Counted from the first letter of the stretch, positions 1 through 7,897 are shown. The stretch: 12,531 nt of DNA from Candidatus Thorarchaeota archaeon MP11T_1 (GCA_002825515.1 PJET01000148.1:1-12531); one strand, 5' to 3'. Program-made: numbers and translations. The notes: generated by a model not told the origin, from the sequence alone.

Positions 1-259
1 CATGGTCAGTAATAGCTATTTCCAGCGCTTTGAGAACTCTTGTTGCCTCGTCAATTGAGAGAAGAAAAGACCCCTTTACACCTCGATCGTCTCCAATCGA
101 AATTCTAATCTTGCCATCATTGACCCAACCCTCAGGGGTCTGCTCGGGCATGCTTACTTGAATCTCGAACCAAGTCCTTCGGGTTTCTTTTGCTTCACGG
201 TCCTCAAAGAAGTGCTTTAGCTGAAGACGTCGCTCGTATGCTTGTGGTTTTTCACTCAT
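1..259 (-). CDS. Small unrecognised protein, N-terminal 86 residues (runs off left edge)
   Basis: This reading frame starts with ATG at 259 and is open to base 1, giving 86 residues that begin MSEKPQAYERRLQLKHFFED. A Shine-Dalgarno-like AAGGAGT (plus-strand 271-277) lies 11 nt upstream and supports this start. The first ~27 residues are highly charged and probably helical (ERRLQLKHFFEDREAKETRR). They are followed by alternating hydrophobic stretches (TWFEIQVSM, KIRISIGDD, KGSFLLSID) that look like beta strands, then a helix (EATRVLKALEIAI). There is no signal peptide or membrane segment, so it should be cytoplasmic. I do not recognise the family. The basic helix plus small beta-sheet layout would suit a nucleic-acid-binding protein, but that is only an impression. 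It is divergent from the subtilase gene at 449 and shares its promoter region. Confidence 0.75.
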   Translation of the reverse strand, partial: MSEKPQAYERRLQLKHFFEDREAKETRRTWFEIQVSMPEQTPEGWVNDGKIRISIGDDRGVKGSFLLSIDEATRVLKALEIAITDH

Positions 260-311
260 CTTGTTTCTACACTCCTTACTTGGGCAGACTAGGTGTTCCA
301 CCCTCACTAAA

Positions 312-322
312 CCATATAGCAT
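312..322 (-). promoter_or_regulatory. Possible TATA box for the left-edge gene
   Basis: Read on the minus strand, this is GCTATATGGT, an AT-rich element resembling an archaeal TATA box. It would place a transcription start near 288, giving a leader of about 30 nt that contains the AAGGAGT ribosome-binding site. No clear BRE is visible, so this rests on position and composition only. Confidence 0.3.
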
Positions 323-342
323 GAGCCGTTTTACACACGTCT

Positions 343-372
343 CTCGGATTCTCCGAGCTAGGTTGCTCCGAG
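343..372. repeat. Inverted repeat CTCGGA/TCCGAG plus a third half-site
   Basis: CTCGGA (343-348) and TCCGAG (352-357) form a perfect 6-bp inverted repeat with a 3-nt spacer. A further TCCGAG copy at 367-372 lies 15 bp after the second half-site. The block is GC-rich in an otherwise AT-rich intergenic region between two divergent genes. It could be an operator, or a hairpin in a leader transcript if transcription starts upstream. No regulator can be named. Confidence 0.45.
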
Positions 373-379
373 GAACTGG

Positions 380-388
380 TACAATAAA
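380..388 (+). promoter_or_regulatory. Possible TATA box for subtilase gene
   Basis: TACAATAAAG is the best AT-rich element upstream of the subtilase gene. It would put the transcription start near 408-412, leaving a leader of roughly 20-40 nt depending on which start codon is used. The evidence is positional and weak. An alternative AT-rich element, CCATATAGC, lies at 312-320. Confidence 0.25.
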
Positions 389-390
389 GC

Positions 391-415
391 ACTCAAGAAA
401 ACCCTTATCTTGAGT
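391..415 (+). repeat. 7-bp inverted repeat (hairpin) in front of subtilase gene
   Basis: ACTCAAG (391-397) and CTTGAGT (409-415) are perfect 7-bp inverted arms around an 11-nt loop. The repeat ends 2 nt before the GGAGGTG Shine-Dalgarno at 418-424. It could be a protein-binding palindrome overlapping the transcription start, or an RNA hairpin that affects ribosome access. A TTG codon at 410, the 5'-most possible start of the gene, lies inside the right arm. Confidence 0.45.
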
Positions 416-417
416 CT

Positions 418-424
418 GGAGGTG
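418..424 (+). promoter_or_regulatory. Strong Shine-Dalgarno GGAGGTG with ambiguous start
   Basis: GGAGGTG is the strongest ribosome-binding sequence in front of the subtilase. It is too close to ATG 425, is 6 nt from TTG 431, and is 24 nt from ATG 449. It therefore argues for initiation at TTG 431 (protein six residues longer than annotated), while a weaker GGAAGG at 433-438 serves ATG 449. The predicted signal peptide works with either start. Confidence 0.5.
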
Positions 425-448
425 ATGCGATTGGAAGGACATTCTAAG

Positions 449-3367
449 ATGCCAGTTATCCACAAATCACACTATCGACGTTTTGTAGCTATCATATTTG
501 TGCTTCTTTTCTTTACACCAATTGCCATCTACAATATAGAAACAAAAGAAACAACTGATTTCCAGAGCGCATTGTTTGATGCAGGTCTCGCTGATGTATT
601 ATCAAATATGGAATCAGATAGCCAGATTTCAGTTATTGTGGAATTCCAAGATGGATTATCAACTGATGCTATGGTTGAAAAAATCCAATTAGCGGGATTA
701 GAAAGTGTCCAAATAAGATACGCATTTCATTTGATTCCCATGGTTTCTCTCTCAATCAGAGTTGATGAAGTTCAAGATTTGGCAAGACTGTCTACTGTTC
801 AAGAGATCCACCTCAATCAGAAGCGACAATTACTTGATAATTCAGAACCTATACAAAATTATGTCTTGGCTGAGAATGGAGAGGGATATATTCACTTTGA
901 TTCGATTCTAAGTGCAGACCAATTATGGGCAGAGGGTTACAATGGTAGTGGCATAACAATAGCAGTGTTAGATAGTGGGGTTTGGAGTGGACATCCAGAC
1001 CTTCAAAGCCAGCTAATCGGTTTCAAGGATTTTGTCAATGGGAATGATGATATGAATCCAGCAAACGGAATAGTTGCATACGATGACAATGGTCATGGAA
1101 CTGCTTGTGCATGGAATGCAGTTGGAAACGGAATTGCTAGCGGAGGCCTGCTTAATGGAATTGCCCCTGGAGCTAATCTATTGGCAATTAAGGTGCTTGA
1201 AGCCTCAGGAGCAGGCGATGATGATGTTATTGCTCAAGGAATTGAATTTGCAATAGAGCAAAATGTGGATGTCATAAGCCTAAGTCTGGGAGGAGAATGG
1301 GCTGACAACACATTCCTCGTTGAACCTTCTTTGGGTGAGATTGAAAATGCAATTGAAGCAGGAATATCGGTGGTCGTAGCCGCTGGCAATTCAGGACCCG
1401 CAGCATTTACCATCAATTCTCCAGGCATTGCAGAAAAGGCAGTCACAGTAGGTTCATCATTTGGTGATAGCGGAATTGTGGCATTCAGTAGTGTCGGTCC
1501 AGTGTTAAGGACTGTTTCAAATCCAAAAGGGTATACTGCAAAACCAGATGTTGTTGCACCAGGAAACTTGATAGTTTCAGGGAGAGGCAACGTAGTCAAT
1601 GAGTTAGAATATCCCAGATATAATAGTAGTCAGTTTGGAACAAACTATACCCGTTGGTCTGGAACATCAGCCTCAACTCCGATGGTAGCAGGATTAATTG
1701 CACTTCTTTTACAGAAGCATTTAGCATTAACACCAATCGAAGCGAAAGCAGCTCTGATGGCTACAGCTACAGATCTTGGAGCAGACCCAATGAGTCAGGG
1801 ATGGGGTTTGGTGAATGTAACACGCGCATCTCAACTTCTTACTAATTCATCAAGAGATATTACATTGATGGCGCCTCGGAGTGTTCCTACCCTTCCATGG
1901 AGTAAGCAAGTCCTCATTGTTGGTGATAATCGTCCTCCTCAAAATGTAACAATAATCTCAACCCAGACAGTCGGATTAGTAGACGTGACAATTTCAGGTA
2001 ATGCAAGTCAATATATGAGCACAAATGTGGACCAGATGGTCGTTTCAATGGGGTATTCATACTTAGGAATTGAACTTGAAGTGCCCGAAGAAATTCCACT
2101 TTCATCTGCCGGTCTGTATACTGGTCACCTCAATCTTAGTCAAGGAAATGATGTTATAGCATCAATTGATATCAAATTCTCAATAACGATATTTGGTGGT
2201 AGGATGATGGTAGATATGGAGCATCACTCAACTGGTATAGGTGGAGATATCGATGAACCATCTTATTATGGCTACTTCACGGAATATTTGAGAGAACAAG
2301 GAATGGTAGTATCCGAGTTCGGTAATTCTGAAGATATCATACGGACTTACATCGATTTGAGTACCATTTCAAGTGCTGATGTGTTCACAATCATGGACAC
2401 TGAAACCTCCTATAGTGAGGGTGAAGTATCAGCATTGCATTCATTTGTTGAAAATGGTGGAACTCTTCTTGTGTTCTCAGAATCTTTCAGTCCAGACACA
2501 GGTGCAGCAACATTTGCTTTTGATGACTATAATGCAATTCTCCAACCATTTGGTATACAATGCGAGGAACGCTCAATTGGATTTGGCCTGCCTGGACTCG
2601 GATTAGTCTACGGAGCCAATTACAGTGGCTATGTGGAGAATGACCCCCTTATGGAAGGGGTAAACAATATCTATGTCCTTCAGGGGAGCACACTTCATGT
2701 CGACCCAGATGTATCGAATGCGAGAGGATTGTTATGGGAAGATGCTGCAAAAACACATGCCATTGTAGCAACTGCAGAGTATGGTCATGGTCAGGTTTTT
2801 GTCATCTCCGACGGTTCAACTTTGTATGATGACATCCTGTATAATGCAATTAATGCAGGTGCGGACAATCTCAGACTCCTGAGAAACTTGGCTACTGCAA
2901 TCCAGCCAGATGCCCCGCGGATCTTCGATGTTAAACTAAGTCTTGGTGAATTTGGTGAAGCAGCAAACGTGACAGCATATGTTTTCGATGAGGATCTAGA
3001 AGATGTCACAATAAGTGTGATTGGTCCACGTGGTGTGAATCTCACAGGTACCGTCACTGAGGATTTCGGGTATAAATTTTGGACTTCGTTCATCTTCAAT
3101 AGCGGGGGATTCTTTTCAATCCAAGTTAGAGCAACAGATACTCAGGGAAATATAAGACTCTTTCAGAAGACAATCTTAGTTCCGGTTGATGCTGCAGATG
3201 ATATCCTAATTTTGGGAGTTATTTATGCACTTCTCGGAGTTGTTGGAGTTGGACTTGGATATGTCGTTCTGACAAGGGTCCGAGGTCGACCGAAACCTCG
3301 GCCAAGACCAATTGAACCTCAACAGGACGAGGATGAATGGGAGCTGCCGCCACCAACTATTGAATAG
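449..3367 (+). CDS. Membrane-anchored subtilisin-like serine protease (S8) with GATase/DUF4350-like domain
   Basis: This is a secreted S8 endopeptidase of 972 residues from ATG 449. A signal peptide (RRFVAIIFVLLFFTPIAI) is followed by an inhibitor I9-like propeptide at about 60-125 (begins ISVIVEFQDG). The catalytic domain spans about 165-465, with Asp175 in VLDSG, His216 in GHGTACA, oxyanion Asn314 in AAGNSGP and Ser407 in SGTSASTP. The whole active site is present, so it should be active. A beta-rich segment follows (470-580), then an alpha/beta region (583-819) resembling DUF4350/ThuA-like GATase folds (ALHSFVENGGTLLVFSES; YGHGQVFVISDGS), then an Ig-like segment (823-912). One transmembrane helix (919-942) and a Pro/Arg then acidic tail anchor it with the protease outside. 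Start choice is uncertain. ATG 449 has GGAAGG 10 nt upstream and puts the signal peptide at the N-terminus. TTG 431 has GGAGGTG 6 nt upstream, and ATG 425 and TTG 410 are also in frame. The gene converges with the oxidoreductase, sharing 11 bp. Confidence 0.93.
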   Translation: MPVIHKSHYRRFVAIIFVLLFFTPIAIYNIETKETTDFQSALFDAGLADVLSNMESDSQISVIVEFQDGLSTDAMVEKIQLAGLESVQIRYAFHLIPMVSLSIRVDEVQDLARLSTVQEIHLNQKRQLLDNSEPIQNYVLAENGEGYIHFDSILSADQLWAEGYNGSGITIAVLDSGVWSGHPDLQSQLIGFKDFVNGNDDMNPANGIVAYDDNGHGTACAWNAVGNGIASGGLLNGIAPGANLLAIKVLEASGAGDDDVIAQGIEFAIEQNVDVISLSLGGEWADNTFLVEPSLGEIENAIEAGISVVVAAGNSGPAAFTINSPGIAEKAVTVGSSFGDSGIVAFSSVGPVLRTVSNPKGYTAKPDVVAPGNLIVSGRGNVVNELEYPRYNSSQFGTNYTRWSGTSASTPMVAGLIALLLQKHLALTPIEAKAALMATATDLGADPMSQGWGLVNVTRASQLLTNSSRDITLMAPRSVPTLPWSKQVLIVGDNRPPQNVTIISTQTVGLVDVTISGNASQYMSTNVDQMVVSMGYSYLGIELEVPEEIPLSSAGLYTGHLNLSQGNDVIASIDIKFSITIFGGRMMVDMEHHSTGIGGDIDEPSYYGYFTEYLREQGMVVSEFGNSEDIIRTYIDLSTISSADVFTIMDTETSYSEGEVSALHSFVENGGTLLVFSESFSPDTGAATFAFDDYNAILQPFGIQCEERSIGFGLPGLGLVYGANYSGYVENDPLMEGVNNIYVLQGSTLHVDPDVSNARGLLWEDAAKTHAIVATAEYGHGQVFVISDGSTLYDDILYNAINAGADNLRLLRNLATAIQPDAPRIFDVKLSLGEFGEAANVTAYVFDEDLEDVTISVIGPRGVNLTGTVTEDFGYKFWTSFIFNSGGFFSIQVRATDTQGNIRLFQKTILVPVDAADDILILGVIYALLGVVGVGLGYVVLTRVRGRPKPRPRPIEPQQDEDEWELPPPTIE

Positions 3368-4637
3368 GTCCGAATGTAGACTCCAGATATTCACGGAAAC
3401 GCTCATGACGAGGCTTGAGAAGGGGCTTTTCATTGAGAATTGATCCAGACTCGACCCTCTCAAGAATCTCGTATCCAAAACGTGCGCCCATTCTTGAGGA
3501 TATCACCTGACCTCCAATAAGACGACCATCATTTGATGTGATCAAAGCCACCTTAGCGAATTCAGCAGGATCTTCAAAATATTGTACTTCTGTCTTAATC
3601 CCCATTGCATTTGCTGTTGTTGTTGAGTGTCCAACTACCACAATATCCGTTTCGAATATTCGATCATACTGTATTCGCAGGTTGGTATCATCATATAGTT
3701 TAGTACCACCTGCCGAGATTACTCCAGCCTGACGACCGGCTCGCGCTGCGATGCTACCGATTGGCAGAAGCATAGGTTTCCCAGTCAGCGCATCCTTCAT
3801 CTCAACACAATCACCGACTGCATAAATATCATCAACAGAGGTCTTCATCGTTTCATCAACCACAATACCACCCAACTGACCAATTTTAATACCAAGTTTT
3901 TCTGCCAACTCGGTATTTGGTCTCACTCCTGTCATAAACAAAATAGCATCTGCTGAGATTGTGTTGTCTCCAAGAATGACTCCTTCTACACGTTTGTCTC
4001 CAATAACTGAGGAGGGGGATTTTCCATAGTAAACATTCAATCGTTTTGGTAGTCTTGATTGAAGTTCTAGACTCATTGGCTCTTCCAATTGTTTTCGCAT
4101 GAGTCGTGATCGAATTATTAGATGAACATCTTTTCCTAGTAAAAGAAGCCTTTCAGCAGTTTCGAGACCACTGAAGCCAGCACCAACAACAACGATTGAT
4201 TTCATACCAGCTAATTGTTTTCCAATCTCACTTGTGTCTGCCATTGTCTGAATTGTAAAGACACCAGGTAGATTTGTTCCAGGTATGTTTGGTACTGCAG
4301 GAACCCCTCCAGTTGCTAAGATTAGCTTGTCATATGTCAGGGTCGCATCACCTGTGGGTCTAGTGATTTGAATCTCCTTGGTCTTTAAATTCCCACTTTT
4401 TACCCGCGACCCAGAGAGTATATCTATACGCTTCTTTGAAAGTGCATCGATTGACCAATCATCGATTCTTAGGCTATTTGTATCAGGAAATTCAAGAGCC
4501 ATAGATGCCCCTGGTTTTTTATGTGACTCTAATGTTTCCTCAGTAATGATTTTGATTTCTGCCTTGGAATTGAACATTCGAGCTGTAATTGCTGCAGCCG
4601 CCCCTCCAGGACCATATCCGATAATAATGATTTTCAA
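3357..4637 (-). CDS. FAD/NAD(P)H-dependent pyridine nucleotide oxidoreductase lacking the CoADR/Nox redox cysteine
   Basis: This 426-residue flavoprotein has the two-dinucleotide-fold layout of the CoA-disulfide reductase/NADH oxidase group. The FAD Rossmann motif is at the N-terminus (GYGPGG, 7-12). The ATGG motif is at 108-111. The NAD(P)H-binding fold has VVGAGFSGLE at 151-160. The second FAD motif (YAVGDCVE) is at 272-279, followed by a dimerisation-type C-terminal domain (GQVISSRMG). Where the family carries its active cysteine (S-x-x-x-C-G/A-x-P), this protein reads ESHKKPGASMALEF with no Cys. The only Cys in the protein is in the FAD motif, so disulfide reduction by the usual mechanism is unlikely. 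The residues after the second beta strand of the NAD fold are Arg-rich (IIRSRLMRK) rather than acidic, which would favour NADPH. The start is TTG, preceded 6 nt upstream by GAGGTGA. No later Met would keep the FAD motif. The start overlaps the upstream protease stop (TTGA), implying translational coupling. Confidence 0.9.
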   Translation of the reverse strand: MKIIIIGYGPGGAAAAITARMFNSKAEIKIITEETLESHKKPGASMALEFPDTNSLRIDDWSIDALSKKRIDILSGSRVKSGNLKTKEIQITRPTGDATLTYDKLILATGGVPAVPNIPGTNLPGVFTIQTMADTSEIGKQLAGMKSIVVVGAGFSGLETAERLLLLGKDVHLIIRSRLMRKQLEEPMSLELQSRLPKRLNVYYGKSPSSVIGDKRVEGVILGDNTISADAILFMTGVRPNTELAEKLGIKIGQLGGIVVDETMKTSVDDIYAVGDCVEMKDALTGKPMLLPIGSIAARAGRQAGVISAGGTKLYDDTNLRIQYDRIFETDIVVVGHSTTTANAMGIKTEVQYFEDPAEFAKVALITSNDGRLIGGQVISSRMGARFGYEILERVESGSILNEKPLLKPRHERFREYLESTFGPIQ

Positions 4638-7600
4638 TCTATGTCACCTCTTCTGCGCCGCATAATCACCACTATGACACAACCCGTGATAAGGACTATG
4701 GCTCCTATTGCGAATACAGTATAGTCTTGCACTACATCAAGTGTAGCGAAGTTCCATTCTGTTCCAGGTACAGCCTGCCCAATAGCGACAGCATATACTT
4801 CATGAGAACCAAGCTGGAAATACGATGGAGCTATTTCATAATCGTAAATACCAGTATTGCTTGAGAGTGTGAAATTAAGCCATGCCCCAGTTTGAGATTG
4901 GAAAGCAACATAGACGTTCGAAGCAAGAGTATATCCTTCTAAAACTAACTCACCTGAGATTAGTTCTCTTAAAAGAAATCCAACTCTTACGACAGGACTG
5001 TCCAATGTTGCGCTTGAAAATGAAAGTTGTGGTCCAATCTGTGTAGATAGTAGGATCAGCGGAAGAAAGAGAGTTGAACTCTCAGAAGTAATATTCAATG
5101 ATAAACTGTTGATGTGAGGTGAGCTAATCAAATCTTCAGGAATAGAGATTGTAAAATCACTCTCTCCAAATCGTGATGATGTATTCAAAATATCAAGAGG
5201 TCCGTTGACAATACTCCAAGATACCACTTGCATACTTTTTGGTGTATCGCGATCGCTTATTGATATGTGAACTAACATTGATCCGTCATTGAACTCCAAC
5301 CCTAGATTCTTCATTGCAGGAAGTAATGTATCTGTTAGAGTTCCAGGACCAGCTTGATCGATATTCGCAATTGTAGCGTTATGAGTAAATAACGAGATGA
5401 CACCTCGTGTACCCAGTATGATTCCATTGATTCTAAGAATAACAGTAGTCGCATCAGTTCTCCATTCTGCGGACAATGATGATGGGATATAGAAACTTCC
5501 GTTCCAATCAAATACAGTCGCTGAACCAGCAGTTACATTAACTACGATATCAGCACCATTTTGTCCAGTACTTCCATTAGAATCTGTATCCCATTCCAAT
5601 GTCAGAATATCTGTTCCTTGAAAATTAGGAACATCTCTCATTTTGACTGCGAGAGATAAAGTGTCATTGTCTAGAAATGATTTGATAGATGTGATATCAT
5701 GACCGCCAGAAATAGATGAATCGATTGAATCCAAGATTAACTCGTCCAAACCATACCAATCTGAGGTTGTTGCTCCATCAATTCCTGGAGTATCTAGGAC
5801 CTGAACAACAGACCATAACGCATCAGCAAGACCATGACCCCAGGCTGTCGAAGCGGTTTCAAAATGTGAAGTTTTTCCCCCAGCGCCATTAACCAATACA
5901 GAGTAATCAAGCCATGCAGAGTCTTGACCTGATGCTTGATGTATGAGGGCTAAAACTCCAGCAATGTGAGGTGATGCCATGCTGGTCCCAGCCTTAGAAG
6001 TCCACAAGCTAGTAGGAACAATGTTCGCCGCAACAATACTTTCACCAGGAGCTGCTACAGTTGGTTTTGGAGATCCATCTATTCTAGGACCCTTACTTGA
6101 TTCGCTCATGATTCCTGAGCTAATTTCACTATATGCAGCTACCGCCACCGCAAAATCAGCTGTTGCAGGAGAACTAATACTTCTGCCTGAATCGAGAGCA
6201 GTCTGGAAAGTTAGGTGCGTGGTTTCCCAGCGTCCATCCCAAGCAAAACCATCTATCCAGATGAGCTCACCCGATTCATTTGTGACTGTGATATTCCACA
6301 CACCATTCGCCCACATATGGTCATCTGCGGAAACTTGAATTATCACATTGTTCAGTCCACGTATACTGACATCTGCAAAGATATAGGCTACAAGATTTTC
6401 GTCATCGTGTTCCCAAGATTGCTGCGAGATTGATGAGAAAGCCCCTAGGTCAATAGGGTTTCCTGACGGTGGAGTAAGTATCACATGCTCATCGCTATCT
6501 GATGAGTGCCATAACAAGCTCAAAAAAGGAGCTCTGGACACTATCACATTATCAACCTCCAGCAAAGCAGTACCTGAAGACCCTGGAGTAACTGAGAATC
6601 GAGCATGTTTGTTCTTGTTACCAAGATTTCCTGCAGCTGCGGTTGTTAAAACGCCATGTCTAAGAAATGCTTCAGAAACCGCAAGGTCTTCGACATCACT
6701 TCCATCTAAGAATCCAAGATAGGAAGAAAATGACATATTGATGATATCTGCATTATTCTCAATTGCAAACGAGATTCCATCCAAAATATCAGCAGATTGG
6801 AGCTCACTTTTAATGATGATTAAATCTGCGCCGGGAGCAACCCCGACAAAGGACGTCATTCCAACTTGGCCGCCTGCAATAGTGGAAGCCACATGTGTTC
6901 CATGACCAATATTATCACCAACCGATACTGCTAAAGTAAGATTAACTCCCCTTACATACACATTCGCATTCTCTTGGTCGTACAGAATTGCTACCTTTGG
7001 AACATCTAGAAGAACTACCTCTTCTACACCCAATGTGATGAAATTATCTTCATTTTCATCAATACCACCAATCCAACGATCTCCCGATGCATAACTAAAA
7101 CCAGGTTGACCATCGACATTGATATACATGTAGTCAGTTGCATAGGCGAAATCTGGTCCGACTGGAAAAGCAGAAACTGCACGAATTGGTCCTTCTCCAG
7201 AATCTTCGACCATGTCACCATCGAGATCAACAAAGTAGTGCGACCCACTATCGACTGTCTGAAATATCCCAGGAGATGCACGCCAGAAACTTGGATGAGT
7301 CCAAAATGCACCCGTATCTAGGACTGCAACAGTTACTCCTGAGCCATTCACAGCCCCTCCATCTTTATGCAGGTTGGTCCAAACCTCATTTGCTCTTATT
7401 TCAGGTACTGAGGATGAAATTGAAGGAACATATTGTTTGTTGCCGGATGTGGCTCGTATCAGACCAAGTTTGGACAAGGCTTCCAAAGAGTCAATATCAC
7501 CGACTCTTGCAGAGTAGATTCGTCCAACATTGACAATCGAACCTCCTCTTCTTACAAAGTTGATGCCCAGACTTTCAGCCTGTAATATCTCTGTATCTGA

Positions 7601-7792
7601 CAATTGGTCCACGAATTCAAGAAGTGCACTAGCACCAGAAGAAGAGAGTTGAACATCCATCCTAAGGCGTGATTCAATCAGCGGTCCTGGATTAGTGATT
7701 GAGAAGTTCAATTCCATATGTGTAGACATTGATGAAGGTGCTAGGATTAGGGGCAGGAGCAAGATTGTAAGAATGAAGAGTCTACGGTACAT
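4634..7792 (-). CDS. Large membrane-anchored subtilisin-like protease (S8) with two domain insertions
   Basis: This is a secreted subtilase of 1052 residues. A signal peptide (RRLFILTILLLPLILAP) and a propeptide-like region (about 40-120) precede the catalytic domain (about 150-665). The active site is complete: Asp159 in VAVLDTG, His297 in GHGTHVAS, oxyanion Asn389 in AAAGNLG and Ser604 in AGTSMASPH. The Asp-His spacing is about 138 residues, against 30-40 in ordinary subtilisins. The inserted segment contains acidic loops like calcium sites (DLDGDMVED at 189-197; DENEDN at 245-250). A second insertion of about 150 residues between Asn and Ser is beta-rich and jelly-roll-like (about 405-540), similar in position to inserts in clostridial Csp proteases. 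Downstream is a CBM9/DOMON-like segment with a Ca-type loop (DTDSNGSTGQNGAD, 735-748), then beta domains, one transmembrane helix (1025-1044) and an Arg-rich inner tail. ATG 7792 has a modest GAGGG 7 nt upstream. The stop overlaps the oxidoreductase start. Confidence 0.93.
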   Translation of the reverse strand: MYRRLFILTILLLPLILAPSSMSTHMELNFSITNPGPLIESRLRMDVQLSSSGASALLEFVDQLSDTEILQAESLGINFVRRGGSIVNVGRIYSARVGDIDSLEALSKLGLIRATSGNKQYVPSISSSVPEIRANEVWTNLHKDGGAVNGSGVTVAVLDTGAFWTHPSFWRASPGIFQTVDSGSHYFVDLDGDMVEDSGEGPIRAVSAFPVGPDFAYATDYMYINVDGQPGFSYASGDRWIGGIDENEDNFITLGVEEVVLLDVPKVAILYDQENANVYVRGVNLTLAVSVGDNIGHGTHVASTIAGGQVGMTSFVGVAPGADLIIIKSELQSADILDGISFAIENNADIINMSFSSYLGFLDGSDVEDLAVSEAFLRHGVLTTAAAGNLGNKNKHARFSVTPGSSGTALLEVDNVIVSRAPFLSLLWHSSDSDEHVILTPPSGNPIDLGAFSSISQQSWEHDDENLVAYIFADVSIRGLNNVIIQVSADDHMWANGVWNITVTNESGELIWIDGFAWDGRWETTHLTFQTALDSGRSISSPATADFAVAVAAYSEISSGIMSESSKGPRIDGSPKPTVAAPGESIVAANIVPTSLWTSKAGTSMASPHIAGVLALIHQASGQDSAWLDYSVLVNGAGGKTSHFETASTAWGHGLADALWSVVQVLDTPGIDGATTSDWYGLDELILDSIDSSISGGHDITSIKSFLDNDTLSLAVKMRDVPNFQGTDILTLEWDTDSNGSTGQNGADIVVNVTAGSATVFDWNGSFYIPSSLSAEWRTDATTVILRINGIILGTRGVISLFTHNATIANIDQAGPGTLTDTLLPAMKNLGLEFNDGSMLVHISISDRDTPKSMQVVSWSIVNGPLDILNTSSRFGESDFTISIPEDLISSPHINSLSLNITSESSTLFLPLILLSTQIGPQLSFSSATLDSPVVRVGFLLRELISGELVLEGYTLASNVYVAFQSQTGAWLNFTLSSNTGIYDYEIAPSYFQLGSHEVYAVAIGQAVPGTEWNFATLDVVQDYTVFAIGAIVLITGCVIVVIMRRRRGDID
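4644..4650 (-). promoter_or_regulatory. Shine-Dalgarno GAGGTGA deciding the TTG start of the oxidoreductase
   Basis: On the minus strand, GAGGTGA lies within the last codons of the upstream protease and 6 nt before the TTG at 4637. It is the reason for accepting a TTG start, together with the intact FAD motif that begins only a few residues downstream. Confidence 0.7.
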
Positions 7793-7837
7793 AATTGTCC
7801 CTCTGTGGTGGTTATTATGATGTTCTCGAAGTGTGAC

Positions 7838-7850
7838 TGATATGCTTTTG
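7838..7850 (-). promoter_or_regulatory. Possible TATA box for the larger subtilase
   Basis: Read on the minus strand, the 105-nt gap after pmbA contains AAAAGCATATC, a TATA-like element about 50 nt before ATG 7792. It would place a transcription start near 7820. If real, the protease-oxidoreductase pair has its own promoter besides any read-through from tldD-pmbA. Position and composition are the only support. Confidence 0.25.
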
Positions 7851-7897
7851 TATTAGATTAGCTTTTAGGAGTAGAAAGCCTCTCTAATAGTGAATTA

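Noticed and set aside
410..448. TTG at 410 as the subtilase start, adding 13 residues.
   Set aside because: It has no upstream ribosome-binding site, lies inside a palindrome arm, and precedes the strong GGAGGTG at 418-424. The added residues do not improve the signal peptide.
4378..4665. Open frame of 95 codons on the plus strand opposite the oxidoreductase start.
   Set aside because: It is antisense to a gene with intact FAD motifs, has no convincing ribosome-binding site and shows no recognisable domain.
7138..7533. Open frame of 131 codons on the plus strand opposite the large subtilase.
   Set aside because: It lies wholly within the protease catalytic domain in the opposite direction, and its residue composition looks non-coding.
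7861..7879. GCTTT/AAAGC inverted repeat with a 9-nt loop after pmbA, as a possible terminator.
   Set aside because: The stem is only 5 bp and AT-rich, with no T-run after it in the direction of transcription.
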